From: an uncultured SAR86 cluster bacterium
Lineage (GTDB): Bacteria; Pseudomonadota; Gammaproteobacteria; Magnimaribacterales; AG-339-G14
Reading direction: 5' to 3'
DNA: 64,000 nucleotides
NCBI GenBank assembly: GCA_902632605.1
Contig: CACPDB010000004.1
Coordinates: 96,511 to 160,510, forward strand
Below are positions 8,740 through 18,167 of the stretch, in pieces (positions within the stretch are counted from its first letter, which is position 1; each line of letters opens with the position of its first letter). Made by a program: the position numbers and the translations under genes. A model generated the notes under the pieces. It ran no database searches, had not been told where the DNA came from, and saw only the letters and a list, made by a program, of their open reading frames with translations.

Positions 8740-9538
8740 ATTCACTCAAATCGTGACCAGTTGCTGAGATGGTTCCACCATCGCAGGTAATAGTTTCTCC
8801 AACAGTATAAGAACCTGCTTTTGATGATAAATATAAAGCTAAACCGCCGACATCCTCAGCTCTCCCCATTCTATGGACCGGATTTCTAGAAATAATACCT
8901 TCATAGTTATGGGCTACTGCTGAACCCAACATATCACTAGGAAAAGGTCCTGGAGCAATTGCATTTACTAAAATATTTTCTTTGACAAGTCTTGCTGCAA
9001 GAACTCTTGTCATGTGATGAACTGAAGCTTTTGAAGCACTGTAAGGATATGTTTCAAAAATAGGTGTTCCGATGCCATCAATTGAACCTATGTTGATTAT
9101 TCTTGAAGGATCTTCTCTTGTAGCATTCTTCTTAAGCAAAGGAAGAAATTTTTGTGTAGAGAAAAATACACTTTTTACATTCAAATCCATAACTTTATCC
9201 CAGCCTTTTTCAGAAAAGATGTCGATAGGTTCTGCCCATGCAGCTCCAGCATTGTTTACTAATATATCAATTCCTGATTCTAAGGCCTCTACTTCTTTTA
9301 CAAAATTCTCTATGCCTTCCAAAGAAGATAAGTCAGATGGGAGAGATATACAATGAGCATTATATCTTTCCGAAAGTTCTATAGCCTTCGCATCACAAAC
9401 ATCAGCCTTTCTCGAAGTAATATAAACAGTTGCTCCATTTGCTAAATATGCCGATGCAATCATTTCTCCGATTCCTCTAGAGCCGCCAGTGACAACAGCA
9501 ATTTTCTTGTTCACTGAAAAAAGTTCTTCAATTTTCAT
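8738..9538 (-). CDS. Short-chain dehydrogenase/reductase (RhlG/FabG-like)
   Basis: A 266-residue SDR with TGGSRGIG for NADP binding, VNNAGAAW, an active-site Ser in IGSIDGIG and YSASK (YxxxK). C-terminal GETITCDGG is typical of SDRs close to FabG and RhlG. It should be a cytoplasmic NAD(P)-dependent oxidoreductase acting on a beta-keto or related substrate. The ATG at 9538 has TTTGGAG eight bases upstream; a TTG 12 bp further upstream would include the Shine-Dalgarno in the coding region and was not used. The gene stands alone between the RNA candidate and tRNA-Asp. Confidence 0.9.
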   Translation of the reverse strand: MKIEELFSVNKKIAVVTGGSRGIGEMIASAYLANGATVYITSRKADVCDAKAIELSERYNAHCISLPSDLSSLEGIENFVKEVEALESGIDILVNNAGAAWAEPIDIFSEKGWDKVMDLNVKSVFFSTQKFLPLLKKNATREDPSRIINIGSIDGIGTPIFETYPYSASKASVHHMTRVLAARLVKENILVNAIAPGPFPSDMLGSAVAHNYEGIISRNPVHRMGRAEDVGGLALYLSSKAGSYTVGETITCDGGTISATGHDLSE

Positions 9539-9576
9539 TTTTTTCTCCAAATATAAATATCTCTATTTATCAGAAA

Positions 9577-9655
9577 TGGCGGACCGGACGGGGCTCGAAC
9601 CCGCGACCTCCGCCGTGACAGGGCGGCGTTCTAACCAGAACTGAACTACCGGTCC
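9577..9655 (-). tRNA. tRNA-Asp (GTC)
   Basis: Acceptor arms GGACCGG/CCGGTCC, anticodon loop with GTC, T-arm GGTTCGAGCC and an encoded CCA (plus-strand TGG at 9577-9579) are all present. It has a slightly long D-loop and reads aspartate codons. Confidence 0.96.
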
Positions 9656-9669
9656 AATTTAGGTGAACA

Positions 9670-9675
9670 ATTATA
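9670..9675 (-). promoter_or_regulatory. -10 element (TATAAT) for tRNA-Asp
   Basis: A perfect TATAAT on the minus strand lies 14 bases upstream of the tRNA 5' end. The -35 region is weak. Confidence 0.4.
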
Positions 9676-9736
9676 CATATCTTGCAGAAAAAAAATCACT
9701 TAAACTTGGGGGAATAAGATCAAGAGAGTTTTAAAA

Positions 9737-10987
9737 ATGAAAAAATTTCTAATATTTATCTTCTTTTTGCCTTTTTGTAATTTTGTTTTTACAGATGCTA
9801 AGGCTGGAACACTTTCATTAGATAGGGAAATTATAGAAGACAGAAAAATATCCTTTCCGGATACAAATGAATTCAAAGTTATTGTGTCAGATTTACATAC
9901 ACATTCTATATTTTCAGATGGGCATGTGTGGCCAAATATCAGGGTAGAAGAAGCACAAAGAGATGGTCTTGATCTTCTTGCAATTACTGAACACCTTGAG
10001 TACCAACCTCATATGAAATTCGTTCCGAACACCGACAGAAACGATGCCTTTAAAGAAGCTTTGGTGGCAAACGATGATAAAGACTTACTCATAGTTAATG
10101 GAGCAGAGATAACAAGAATTCCACCAGTAGGACATATGAATGCTATTTTTATAAGGGATGCTAATTCTTTATTCAATGATGATGAGTCGAACATTCCTAT
10201 TGCTAGAGAACTTTTAAAACAATATCCAGAAGCAGGCTCATGGGAAGAAAATGATGAAGTGAGCAATTATTATGCCCTAACATCAGTCTGGCCAGCCGAA
10301 CAGGCTATTGATGAAGCACATTCTCAAGGAGCATTTATTTTTTGGAATCACTCTTGGTGGACACCTCAATCTCCACAAGGAATTTCTATTTTAACCGATT
10401 TTCATAAAAAGCTTATTTCAGAAAATAAACTACATGGAATAGAAATAGTAAATGGTGTTAATTATTCAGACGAAGCATTTCAGATTGCAATTGATAATAA
10501 TTTAACAATTATCGGTACTTCTGATGTTCATAATCTTATTGATTGGGATTATTCCTTTTATAAGGGAAAACATAGGCCTGTGACCTTAGTTTTATCTAAA
10601 GATAAAACTGAAAAATCTATTAAAGATGCTTTGTTCAAAGGAAGAACAGTTGTTTGGTTTAAAAATAAATTAATTGGATTAAAGGATAATTTAGTTCCAC
10701 TTTTAAAAAGTAGTCTATCTTTTAAAAGTTTAGGTTATGAGACTGGAACATTTATTCTTAAAGTGGAAATAGAAAATAAATCTGATTCTAAAATGATGTT
10801 AAAAAATATTTCAAAATATACCTTTTCTCAAAATACTGATTCATTTCATGTTGATGCTCATAGTAAGAAAATTATTGAAATAAAAACTATAGTAAAGCTC
10901 AAAGAAATGAATTTAACTTTTAAAATACAAAATGCTTATATTGAACCTTCAAAAAATCCTAAAGTGAGTTTTTTTGTAAAAATTTAA
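9737..10987 (+). CDS. Exported PHP-domain metal-dependent phosphoesterase
   Basis: A 416-residue protein. Residues 1-23 form a signal peptide (MKKFLIFIFFLPFCNFVF, ending near DAKAG), so it is periplasmic or secreted. The PHP domain carries the metal-binding motifs DLHTHSIFSDG, ITEHLE, NGAEI, FWNHSW and GTSDVHN. PHP enzymes are metal-dependent phosphodiesterases or phosphatases. A C-terminal domain of about 100 residues after the PHP fold looks like a beta-rich accessory domain. The gene lies between two oppositely oriented tRNA genes and ends one base before the 3' end of tRNA-Val. The substrate is unknown; scavenging of phosphodiesters is inference. Confidence 0.82.
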   Translation: MKKFLIFIFFLPFCNFVFTDAKAGTLSLDREIIEDRKISFPDTNEFKVIVSDLHTHSIFSDGHVWPNIRVEEAQRDGLDLLAITEHLEYQPHMKFVPNTDRNDAFKEALVANDDKDLLIVNGAEITRIPPVGHMNAIFIRDANSLFNDDESNIPIARELLKQYPEAGSWEENDEVSNYYALTSVWPAEQAIDEAHSQGAFIFWNHSWWTPQSPQGISILTDFHKKLISENKLHGIEIVNGVNYSDEAFQIAIDNNLTIIGTSDVHNLIDWDYSFYKGKHRPVTLVLSKDKTEKSIKDALFKGRTVVWFKNKLIGLKDNLVPLLKSSLSFKSLGYETGTFILKVEIENKSDSKMMLKNISKYTFSQNTDSFHVDAHSKKIIEIKTIVKLKEMNLTFKIQNAYIEPSKNPKVSFFVKI

Positions 10988-10988
10988 G

Positions 10989-11064
10989 TGGTGGGCGACA
11001 CAGGACTTGAACCTGTAACTTCCACCTTGTAAGGGTGGCACTCTACCAATTGAGTTAGTCGCCC
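10989..11064 (-). tRNA. tRNA-Val (TAC)
   Basis: Acceptor arms GGGCGAC/GTCGCCC, anticodon loop CTTACAA with TAC, T-arm GGTTCAAGTCC and encoded CCA are present. 76 bases. Confidence 0.96.
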
Positions 11065-11076
11065 AAAAGAGACAGC

Positions 11077-11082
11077 ATTATA
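11077..11082 (-). promoter_or_regulatory. -10 element (TATAAT) for tRNA-Val (TAC)
   Basis: A perfect TATAAT on the minus strand lies 12 bases upstream of the tRNA 5' end. A TTGTCC further upstream is too far away to be a good -35. Confidence 0.4.
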
Positions 11083-11152
11083 CCCAAATTAAATATAATC
11101 AAATGGACAATATGAAAAAATTAGTGCATATTTTTTTCTTTATAAAGAAGTA

Positions 11153-12784
11153 ATGAAACAACTAGAATCTCAACCCTTTCAATCAAAACTAAATTTAAAT
11201 TCTGAAGAATTCGAGAACAATAAGTCATCCATGCTGGAGATGATTTCTGAGTTAAATGAATTATTAGATGAAGCTGAAGCAGGTGGTGGTCCAGATCATC
11301 ATAAAAGATTAGCAGCAAGGGGAAAACTTCCAGTTCGAGAAAGAGTTTTCCACTTCTTGGACCCAGATAGTCCTTTTTTAGAAATTAGCGGTTTAGCGGC
11401 CTATAAATCTGAATACCCCATCGGTGGAGGTGCTTTTGCTGGTATTGGAGTATCTTCAGGAATCGAGTGTGTAATTTTTGCAAATGATCCTACTGTTCTT
11501 GCAGGAGCAATGCATTTTTACTCTGTAAAAAAATGGATGAGATGCATGCAAATTGCACGAGATTGTCGAATTCCTTTCATTCAATTTGTTGAATCTGCTG
11601 GAGGTGATTTACGTCCAAGAGCTGGAGCTGCTGTTGGTGGAATGGGTCATTTTGCTGAATCAGGTAGACAATTTTATGAAATCACGGAGCTTTCAAAACT
11701 TAATATTCCAACTGTAACTGTTGCTTTCGGAACTGCTACCGCCGGTGGAGCTTATCAACCTGGAATGTCGGACTATAATATTTTTGTTAAAAACCAGGCA
11801 GATGTTGCCCTTGCTGGTCCGCCTTTGGTTCAAATGGCAACTGGTGAAATTTCTTCCAGAGAAGACATTGGAGGAGCAAAAATGCATGCTGAGAAATCTG
11901 GTTTAGCTGAATATTTAGCTGAGGATGATTTAGATGGAATAAGAATTGCTCGAGAAGTAATGTCCCATTTAAATTGGGATAAAGAAGGAAATAATCCTCG
12001 ATTTGAAATAGCTCCTCCAAAATACAGTCAAGAAGACCTATTAGGAATTATTGAGCCAAGTTTAAAGACTCCTTTTGATATCAGAGAAATAATCGGTCGT
12101 ATCTCTGACGGATCAAAGTTCGAAGAATTCAAACCGCTTTTTGGGCCGACAATAATTTGTGGTTTTATTTCCATTCATGGATACCCAGTTGGCGTGCTTG
12201 GAAATAACGGTATGCTTTTTCCTGATGCTTCTCAAAAAGCAGCTCACTTCATTCAACTATGTAACAAAAGAAATTTACCTTTAGTTTTTCTTCAAAATAT
12301 CACTGGATTTATGGTCGGAAAAGATTACGAGCAAGATGGTTCCATCAAAAAAGGAGCTCAAATGTTAAATGCTGTTTCAAACTCAAATGTTCCTCATCTT
12401 ACTGTCATAGTAGGAAATTCATATGGAGCTGGAACTTACGCAATGTCTGGAAGAGAATTTGGAAATTCTTTTACTTTTCTATGGCCAACAGCAAAAATTG
12501 CAGTCATGGGTGGAGAAGTTATAGCTGGAGTTATGTCTATCGTAAGAAGAGGTCAAGCTGCAAGAAAAGGTCTTAAATTTGATGAAAAAGCTGACGCAGA
12601 AATTGTGAAAAATCAGCAAATCTCTCATGATAAGGGTTCCAAAGCTTTGAGAGCTACAAGCGTTATTAGTGATGACGGAATTATAGATCCCAGAGATACC
12701 AGAAATGTATTGGGAATGTGTTTATCGATTGTTAATAATAAAGAAGTTAAAGGATCAGAAGGATTTGGAGTATTTAGGTTATGA
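11153..12784 (+). CDS. Acyl-CoA carboxylase beta subunit (carboxyltransferase; MCC/geranyl-CoA carboxylase type)
   Basis: A 543-residue carboxyltransferase with both crotonase-like halves. GGGPDHHKRLAARGKLPVRER at its N-terminus, FVESAGGDLRPRAG, GTATAGGAYQPGMSDY, GNNGMLFPDASQKAAHFIQ and YGAGTYAMSGREF match the methylcrotonyl-/geranyl-CoA carboxylase branch more than acetyl- or propionyl-CoA carboxylase. It transfers CO2 from carboxybiotin to the gamma carbon of a branched enoyl-CoA. It overlaps the alpha-subunit start by four bases (ATGA). The nearby AtuA-type gene argues for the geranyl/citronellyl (Atu) branch, but a leucine (Liu) role is equally possible by sequence alone. Confidence 0.88.
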   Translation: MKQLESQPFQSKLNLNSEEFENNKSSMLEMISELNELLDEAEAGGGPDHHKRLAARGKLPVRERVFHFLDPDSPFLEISGLAAYKSEYPIGGGAFAGIGVSSGIECVIFANDPTVLAGAMHFYSVKKWMRCMQIARDCRIPFIQFVESAGGDLRPRAGAAVGGMGHFAESGRQFYEITELSKLNIPTVTVAFGTATAGGAYQPGMSDYNIFVKNQADVALAGPPLVQMATGEISSREDIGGAKMHAEKSGLAEYLAEDDLDGIRIAREVMSHLNWDKEGNNPRFEIAPPKYSQEDLLGIIEPSLKTPFDIREIIGRISDGSKFEEFKPLFGPTIICGFISIHGYPVGVLGNNGMLFPDASQKAAHFIQLCNKRNLPLVFLQNITGFMVGKDYEQDGSIKKGAQMLNAVSNSNVPHLTVIVGNSYGAGTYAMSGREFGNSFTFLWPTAKIAVMGGEVIAGVMSIVRRGQAARKGLKFDEKADAEIVKNQQISHDKGSKALRATSVISDDGIIDPRDTRNVLGMCLSIVNNKEVKGSEGFGVFRL

Positions 12785-14700
12785 CAATTAAAAAATTGTT
12801 GATTTCAAACAGAGGAGAAATCGCCAGTAGAATCATAAAAAGTGCTCACGAAATGGGAATAACCTGTGTAGCCATTTATACAGAAGCTGATAAAAATACC
12901 CCTTATGTTAGAGAGGCAGATCAATCCTTTAAACTTTCAGATTCATATCTAAATGCTAAAGAAATTTTAGAAATAGCTAAAAAAAATAATGTAGATGCAA
13001 TTCATCCTGGATATGGATTTTTATCTGAAAATGCTAATTTTGCAAATAATGTAAAAAAGGCAGGAATGAAGTGGGTAGGACCTTCTGCAAATGCCATAAA
13101 AAAAATGGGAGATAAAATTACTGCAAAAACTTTAGCAGAAAAAGCTGGTGTCCCTACTCTACCTTCGGGTTCTTCAGCTAAAGATGCAAATAAAATTGGT
13201 TATCCTATCCTTGTAAAAGCTGCCGCAGGAGGTGGTGGTAAAGGTATGCGTATTGTCAAAAGTCCAAAGGATTTAAAAGAATCTATTGCTTCTGCAGAGA
13301 GAGAAGCTGAGGGTGGTTTTGGCGATAAGAGAGTTTTCTTAGAAAGATACATTGAAAAGTCTAGACACATCGAAGTACAAATCCTTGGCGATTCCTTTGG
13401 TAATTTAGTTCATTTAGGAGAAAGAGAGTGTTCAATTCAAAGACGACATCAAAAAGTGGTTGAAGAATCGCCCTCACCCATGGTTGATGATTCCATGAGA
13501 GAAAAAATGGGAGACGCCGCCATAAAGTTAGCTTCCAAATTAAAGTATGAATCAGCTGGGACTGTTGAATTTCTCGTTGATGAAAAGACGAAAGAATTTT
13601 GGTTTCTTGAGGTCAATACTAGGCTTCAAGTTGAACATCCTGTTACCGAAGAAGTTACAGGAATTGATCTTGTTAAAGAGCAGCTCAGAATAGCCGAAGG
13701 TGAGTCTCTGGGTTATGACCAATCCGATATTGATTGGTTTGGAAGTTCTATAGAAGTGAGACTGTATGCTGAAGATCCAAATAATGATTTTTTACCGGTG
13801 ACTGGAAAGATGATTTCTTTTTTACCGGCTGATGATCCTCATGTTAGATGGGATGTAGGAATTGAATCGGGGTCAATCATTACTCCTGATTTTGATCCAA
13901 TGTTAGCTAAAGTTATTTCTTATGGAGAAACCAGAACAGAAGCAGCAAAAAAATTAGCTCTTGCATTAGAAAATAGTCACTTTGGGGGAATGCAAACAAA
14001 CCGAGAATTCTTAATTGCTATTTTAAGATCTGAGAAATTTTTAAAAGGTGCCACCACTACTGATTTCATCGAGAAGGAAAAACTAAGTGGAGAAATACAC
14101 CTTTCCGAAGAAGAAATAAAAAATTATGCAAAAGCAGCAAGTTTATGGATTCAAGGACTGAATAGGAAAAATGCCGCTGTTTTAACCAATATGGATTCAG
14201 GATGGAACAATGCAAGGTTACCTTTTCAGGAGGTAAAACTTTCTTTGAAGGATACAAATTTTGTTATTAATTATAAAAAATCAAGAGATGGTAAGTTTAA
14301 ATTTTCTGATTCAGTATTGGCTATTGTCCATGATTGGCAAGAAAATTTCATAGATGTTGAAATATCAGGAACCAGGCTCAGATCAAAAATATCTTTTGAA
14401 GATAATCTTTTATTAATTCATACCTACAAGGGTGATTTACTTTTTAATGTTTTACCTAAATTTGAAGTTAAAGTTTCAGGAATGATTGAAGGCGGTCTAA
14501 ATGCCCCAATGCCCGGAAAGGTAGTAGAAGTCCAAATCAAAAAAGGTTCTTCCGTTAAAAAAGGAGATACTTTGATTATCTTAGAGGCAATGAAAATGGA
14601 ACATAAAGTGAGTGCTCCGTCTTCTGGTAAAATTAAAAATATTTTAGTTTCTAAAGGTGAACAAGTAGAAAATGGTCAAACCTTAGTTGTTTTGGATTAG
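12781..14700 (+). CDS. Acyl-CoA carboxylase alpha subunit (biotin carboxylase plus biotin carrier)
   Basis: A 639-residue alpha subunit. The N-terminal biotin carboxylase (ISNRGEIASRIIKSAHEMG, ATP-grasp loop AAAGGGGKGMRIV, EVNTRLQVEHPVTEE) is followed by a linker domain and a C-terminal biotin carrier whose biotinylated Lys605 lies in EAMKMEH. It carboxylates its own biotin with ATP and bicarbonate and presents it to the beta subunit. Size and domain order fit MccA/AtuF/LiuD. The stop codon overlaps the stop of the convergent enoyl-CoA hydratase gene, leaving no terminator. Confidence 0.94.
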   Translation: MTIKKLLISNRGEIASRIIKSAHEMGITCVAIYTEADKNTPYVREADQSFKLSDSYLNAKEILEIAKKNNVDAIHPGYGFLSENANFANNVKKAGMKWVGPSANAIKKMGDKITAKTLAEKAGVPTLPSGSSAKDANKIGYPILVKAAAGGGGKGMRIVKSPKDLKESIASAEREAEGGFGDKRVFLERYIEKSRHIEVQILGDSFGNLVHLGERECSIQRRHQKVVEESPSPMVDDSMREKMGDAAIKLASKLKYESAGTVEFLVDEKTKEFWFLEVNTRLQVEHPVTEEVTGIDLVKEQLRIAEGESLGYDQSDIDWFGSSIEVRLYAEDPNNDFLPVTGKMISFLPADDPHVRWDVGIESGSIITPDFDPMLAKVISYGETRTEAAKKLALALENSHFGGMQTNREFLIAILRSEKFLKGATTTDFIEKEKLSGEIHLSEEEIKNYAKAASLWIQGLNRKNAAVLTNMDSGWNNARLPFQEVKLSLKDTNFVINYKKSRDGKFKFSDSVLAIVHDWQENFIDVEISGTRLRSKISFEDNLLLIHTYKGDLLFNVLPKFEVKVSGMIEGGLNAPMPGKVVEVQIKKGSSVKKGDTLIILEAMKMEHKVSAPSSGKIKNILVSKGEQVENGQTLVVLD

Positions 14701-15488
14701 TCCCATTTGGGTTCTCTTTTCTCTAAGAAAGCAGCAATTCCCTCTTTTGCGTCAGGACCAGCAAAAGTTTCTGCACTTTTCTTTCCTAAATAAGGTAATG
14801 CTTCATCAAAATTCATACTATCCTGATTTACATATGCCTCAAGACCAAATTGCATTGTTCCAGGAGCAAGACTGGCTAAATCCTTTGCTAATTTAGCAAC
14901 AGTTTCGTCTAAAGCATCTGTTACTACAGATTCATTAATCAACCCCCACTCTTGAGCTTTTTTCGCATCTATTGCTTGACCACGCATACAAAAATCTAAT
15001 CCAACTCTCTTAGGCATAACTCTAAATAAACCGGCCATAACCATATGAGGCCAGACCCCGCGAAGAATTTCAGGAGCCGAAAATTTTGCAGATTCAACAG
15101 CAATTGCATGAGTGCAATTTGTAACCATTAAAAGAGCACCTGCGTGAACCGATCCTTGAATTTTACAAATAACTGGCTTGTATAAATGCCTAATTGACAG
15201 ACTTATGTCATCAGAACCTTCCAATCTAGGAACGTTAGATTCCTCCTGTTTTCTATTTAAGTCTGCCCCTGCACAAAAAACATCACCTTCTGCTGCAATA
15301 ATGACTACTCTTACACCCCTTTCCTGCTTAGCATATGCAAGGGCATAATTTATTTCATTCATCATTACGTTGTTAAGAGCATTTTTCTTTTCCGGTCTGT
15401 TCAAAGTAATAGTTAAAATGTGATTAGAAACATCTATTTTTGTTGCTTGAAAGGTTAGATTTTTTATTGAAAGTTTTTTACTTGTCAT
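14697..15488 (-). CDS. Enoyl-CoA hydratase/isomerase (LiuC/AtuE-like)
   Basis: A 263-residue crotonase-fold protein with the oxyanion-hole segments FCAGADLNRK and SVHAGALLMVTN. In Liu and Atu pathways a hydratase acts on the carboxylated product (methylglutaconyl- or isohexenylglutaconyl-CoA) made by the carboxylase encoded just across on the other strand. It ends inside the stop codon of the carboxylase alpha gene and begins 6 bp after the AtuA-type gene, so it belongs with that gene in one transcript. Which of the two hydratases it is cannot be settled by eye. Confidence 0.85.
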   Translation of the reverse strand: MTSKKLSIKNLTFQATKIDVSNHILTITLNRPEKKNALNNVMMNEINYALAYAKQERGVRVVIIAAEGDVFCAGADLNRKQEESNVPRLEGSDDISLSIRHLYKPVICKIQGSVHAGALLMVTNCTHAIAVESAKFSAPEILRGVWPHMVMAGLFRVMPKRVGLDFCMRGQAIDAKKAQEWGLINESVVTDALDETVAKLAKDLASLAPGTMQFGLEAYVNQDSMNFDEALPYLGKKSAETFAGPDAKEGIAAFLEKREPKWD

Positions 15489-15494
15489 TTCGTC

Positions 15495-17258
15495 TTATTT
15501 TAGAATAATTTTTGGTACGTTTATTTTTTTTGCTCTTAAATACTCGCCTAACGACTTTGCCTGTCCATCCATCCTCGTTGATGAAGAAACCCCATCTTGC
15601 AAAATTCCATGAATATAAAAATTTAAAGATAAAATATTAGGCAATTCAAATCTATCAATTTCAAAAGATTTTAAATCTGGTAGCAATTCTTTTAAATTTT
15701 CAACAGTTAAAAATTCATATAAAAATCCGTAAGCGTCTGGATTTTTGCTCCAAACACCTAAATTTGCACAACCTCCTTTATCTCCAGATCTGGTGCCAAA
15801 GATATCTCCAAAAAATATTTCCGTATCAGGATTTTCAGTTATTTTTTTTACTTCAGTAGGTTCCTTTTGGTAATAAACTTCTTCAAAGTCCAATTGGCTG
15901 GTTGGAATTACTTCCATGGTCTTACCATCAAAATGTACCTTTTCTTTTATAAATTTACTATCAACCAAAGCTGGCCAATACTCAATATAAGGACCGTTAG
16001 GAACAACTCCACTTCTTCCTGTCCAGCCAGGAAAGTTTGCTAGAGCTAATTCAATTATTTTAGCGCTAAATAATCGCCCAACTAAATCAGAGTTTTGAGA
16101 CATCACATCAATTCGAAGAAAAGCTTGCGCTTGTTCATTGCTTTCTGGATTTTCTTTATCAGTTCTGTGTAACTGTATATCAACCTTATCAAACTGCTCT
16201 TTACCCCCAACCGAATCAAAAATAGTTTCAGTAATTAATTTAGCTTTTTCTTCAATATCTAAACCTGTTAGAAGTAACTCAGTACCATTTCTAAAACCGC
16301 CCGCAAGATTGATACAAACTTTATGATCTTTAGGCGGACTACTGCCTCTACAGCCAGAAACAAAAACTCTATCTTCAGCCTCTTGTTCAATTTTTAGAGT
16401 GTCAAAATGGGAAATAACATCTGGATTTACATAAGCTGGCGAACTTATTTCATAGAGAAGCTGCGCTGTAACAGTGCCAACCGAAACTAATCCTCCAGTA
16501 TTTGGATGTTTGGTAATTATAAAGCTACCGTCTTGGTTTATTTCGGCTATTGGATAACCAATATCTTTGAAAGAAGGAACTTCTTTAAAAAAAGAATAAT
16601 TACCGCCGGTGGCTTGGGCACCGCATTCGATTATATGACCAGCTGCAAGTGCTCCAGCAAGCTGATCATAATCATTTCTTGACCAATTGAATTTCCATGC
16701 TGCAGGACCTATAACTACAGCGGCATCTGTAACTCTCGGACATATGACCACATCAGCGCCATTATCTAAAGCTTCTTTAATGCCCCAAGCTCCTAAATAA
16801 GCATTTGCAGTAAGTGGTTTTTTCTCGTAAGTAAAAAGATCGTTATTCTTATCAATATTTTTTAGCTTTTCTCCAGAGGAAGATAATTCATCTAACCTAG
16901 GCATCAAATCATCACCGTCAATGTAAGCTACCTTTAAATCAAGATTCAATTCATTAATTATATTTTCAACTTCAGCTGCCATTGAAGCAGGATTCAAACC
17001 TCCAGCGTTGGATACAATCTTAATTTTTTGGTCATCGCAGAGTTTTGCTACATCTTTAAATTGTTTTAGAAAAGTTCCTACGTATCCCAGATTTTCTCCC
17101 CTTTTCATTTTTTGGTTATACAGAATAGTCATCGTCAATTCAGCAAGATAATCTCCCGTTAAAACATCGATTGGTCCGCCTTGAACCATTTTTTTTGCTA
17201 TGGATAGATTATCTCCATAAAACCCACTGCAATTTGCTATCTTTATTACTTCTGACAT
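15495..17258 (-). CDS. atuA: AtuA-type (DUF1446) acyclic terpene utilisation protein
   Basis: A 587-residue protein. The N-terminal region (IANCSGFYGDNLSIAKKMVQ, then DVLTGDYLAELTM and VICPRVTDAAVVIGPAAW) marks the DUF1446/AtuA family. The C-terminal 100 residues (IFFGDIFGTRSGDKGGCANLG onward) form the AtuA-like ferredoxin-fold domain that is often encoded as a separate protein but is fused here. AtuA is needed for citronellol/geraniol catabolism in Pseudomonas, though its biochemical step is not established. It abuts the EamA transporter upstream (stop at 17259, start at 17258) and the hydratase downstream, and faces the carboxylase pair. Confidence 0.85.
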   Translation of the reverse strand: MSEVIKIANCSGFYGDNLSIAKKMVQGGPIDVLTGDYLAELTMTILYNQKMKRGENLGYVGTFLKQFKDVAKLCDDQKIKIVSNAGGLNPASMAAEVENIINELNLDLKVAYIDGDDLMPRLDELSSSGEKLKNIDKNNDLFTYEKKPLTANAYLGAWGIKEALDNGADVVICPRVTDAAVVIGPAAWKFNWSRNDYDQLAGALAAGHIIECGAQATGGNYSFFKEVPSFKDIGYPIAEINQDGSFIITKHPNTGGLVSVGTVTAQLLYEISSPAYVNPDVISHFDTLKIEQEAEDRVFVSGCRGSSPPKDHKVCINLAGGFRNGTELLLTGLDIEEKAKLITETIFDSVGGKEQFDKVDIQLHRTDKENPESNEQAQAFLRIDVMSQNSDLVGRLFSAKIIELALANFPGWTGRSGVVPNGPYIEYWPALVDSKFIKEKVHFDGKTMEVIPTSQLDFEEVYYQKEPTEVKKITENPDTEIFFGDIFGTRSGDKGGCANLGVWSKNPDAYGFLYEFLTVENLKELLPDLKSFEIDRFELPNILSLNFYIHGILQDGVSSSTRMDGQAKSLGEYLRAKKINVPKIILK

Positions 17259-18137
17259 TTAATCTTTTATAGTTTTTTGATCGGAAATTCCTGCTAAGTA
17301 AATCCCAATTAAAAGAATAATAGCACCGAAAATCTGCTGTATTAAGAACATTTCTTGAAATAGTAAAAAAGCTAGAAAAGCTGCTGTAAGCGGCTGAATT
17401 AAAAGTATTAGAGAAGAAAATTGTACTCTTATTAGTGAAAGTCCATAAATGATTAAGCCTTGGCCTGCAATTTGAATGAATAAACCTTGAAATAAAATAT
17501 TTGACCAGCCTAGAACTGTTTCAGGAAAAGATTGACCGATCTCTAAAAGACTTCCCAAATAAAGAGGAATGCATCCAAATAATGCAGAAAAGAACATTAA
17601 ATGAAAAGTCTCATAAGTTTCTGAAAACTTTTTAACTGAAATTAAATAACCTGAATAAAAAACTGCAGCTAATAAAGAAAGTAAATCTCCTTTAAAAGAT
17701 TGGTATTCATTTTGTTCAAATAAAATTAAAAAAACCCCTCCAAGACAACAAAAACCAGCAAAATAAAAAAACATATCTAATTTATCTTTAAATAAAAAAT
17801 AAGAAATTATGGCTACATAAATGGGAGCTGTATTAACAAAAAGAGCAGCATTAGCTACTGATGTTTGATTTATTGACCAATGCCATAAGGTTATGTCACT
17901 TCCAAAAAATAATCCTGGTACTGCAAGAATGAGAATATCTTTGTAATTGAGATTGATAAATTTATCTTTTGCAATCCCGTAAAGAAACAAAATGAATGTT
18001 GCAACGAGAAATCTATAAAATCCTGTTAAAGAAGGAGTAATTTCACTGGTTCTTACTAAAATTGGGGCTATGCCAATTAGCATAGCTCCCAGAGATGTAG
18101 AAAGTATTCCGATTGTTCTTGAATTTAGATTTATCAT
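17259..18137 (-). CDS. EamA/DMT-family transporter
   Basis: A 292-residue inner-membrane protein with ten hydrophobic segments in two EamA halves; each half has the family pattern (TGFYRFLVATFILFLYG in the first, SLILLIQPLTAAFLAFLLF in the second). The superfamily exports or imports small metabolites; substrate is unknown. Its stop codon directly abuts the AtuA start, so it probably heads the transporter-atuA-hydratase transcript. Only 30 bp separate its ATG from the divergent xseA start, and those 30 bp hold two back-to-back -10 elements. Confidence 0.88.
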   Translation of the reverse strand: MINLNSRTIGILSTSLGAMLIGIAPILVRTSEITPSLTGFYRFLVATFILFLYGIAKDKFINLNYKDILILAVPGLFFGSDITLWHWSINQTSVANAALFVNTAPIYVAIISYFLFKDKLDMFFYFAGFCCLGGVFLILFEQNEYQSFKGDLLSLLAAVFYSGYLISVKKFSETYETFHLMFFSALFGCIPLYLGSLLEIGQSFPETVLGWSNILFQGLFIQIAGQGLIIYGLSLIRVQFSSLILLIQPLTAAFLAFLLFQEMFLIQQIFGAIILLIGIYLAGISDQKTIKD

Positions 18138-18147
18138 TTTTATGGGA

Positions 18148-18161
18148 AGTATAGATATACT
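18148..18161. promoter_or_regulatory. Symmetric divergent -10 pair (AGTATA-GA-TATACT)
   Basis: TATACT at 18156-18161 points to xseA and ends 6 nt before its ATG. The mirror TATACT on the minus strand (18153-18148) ends 10 nt before the EamA start. Predicted leaders are about 0 and 4 nt. -35 elements would fall at the edge of or within the opposite gene. Confidence 0.45.
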
Positions 18162-18167
18162 GTAACA

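Noticed and set aside
8500-8740. Riboswitch, 6S, SRP, tmRNA or RNase P identity for the RNA candidate
   Set aside because: No same-strand gene lies downstream for a riboswitch; the core motifs I know of SRP (GGAAGGAAGCA-type loop), RNase P, tmRNA (tRNA-like ends) and 6S were not found.
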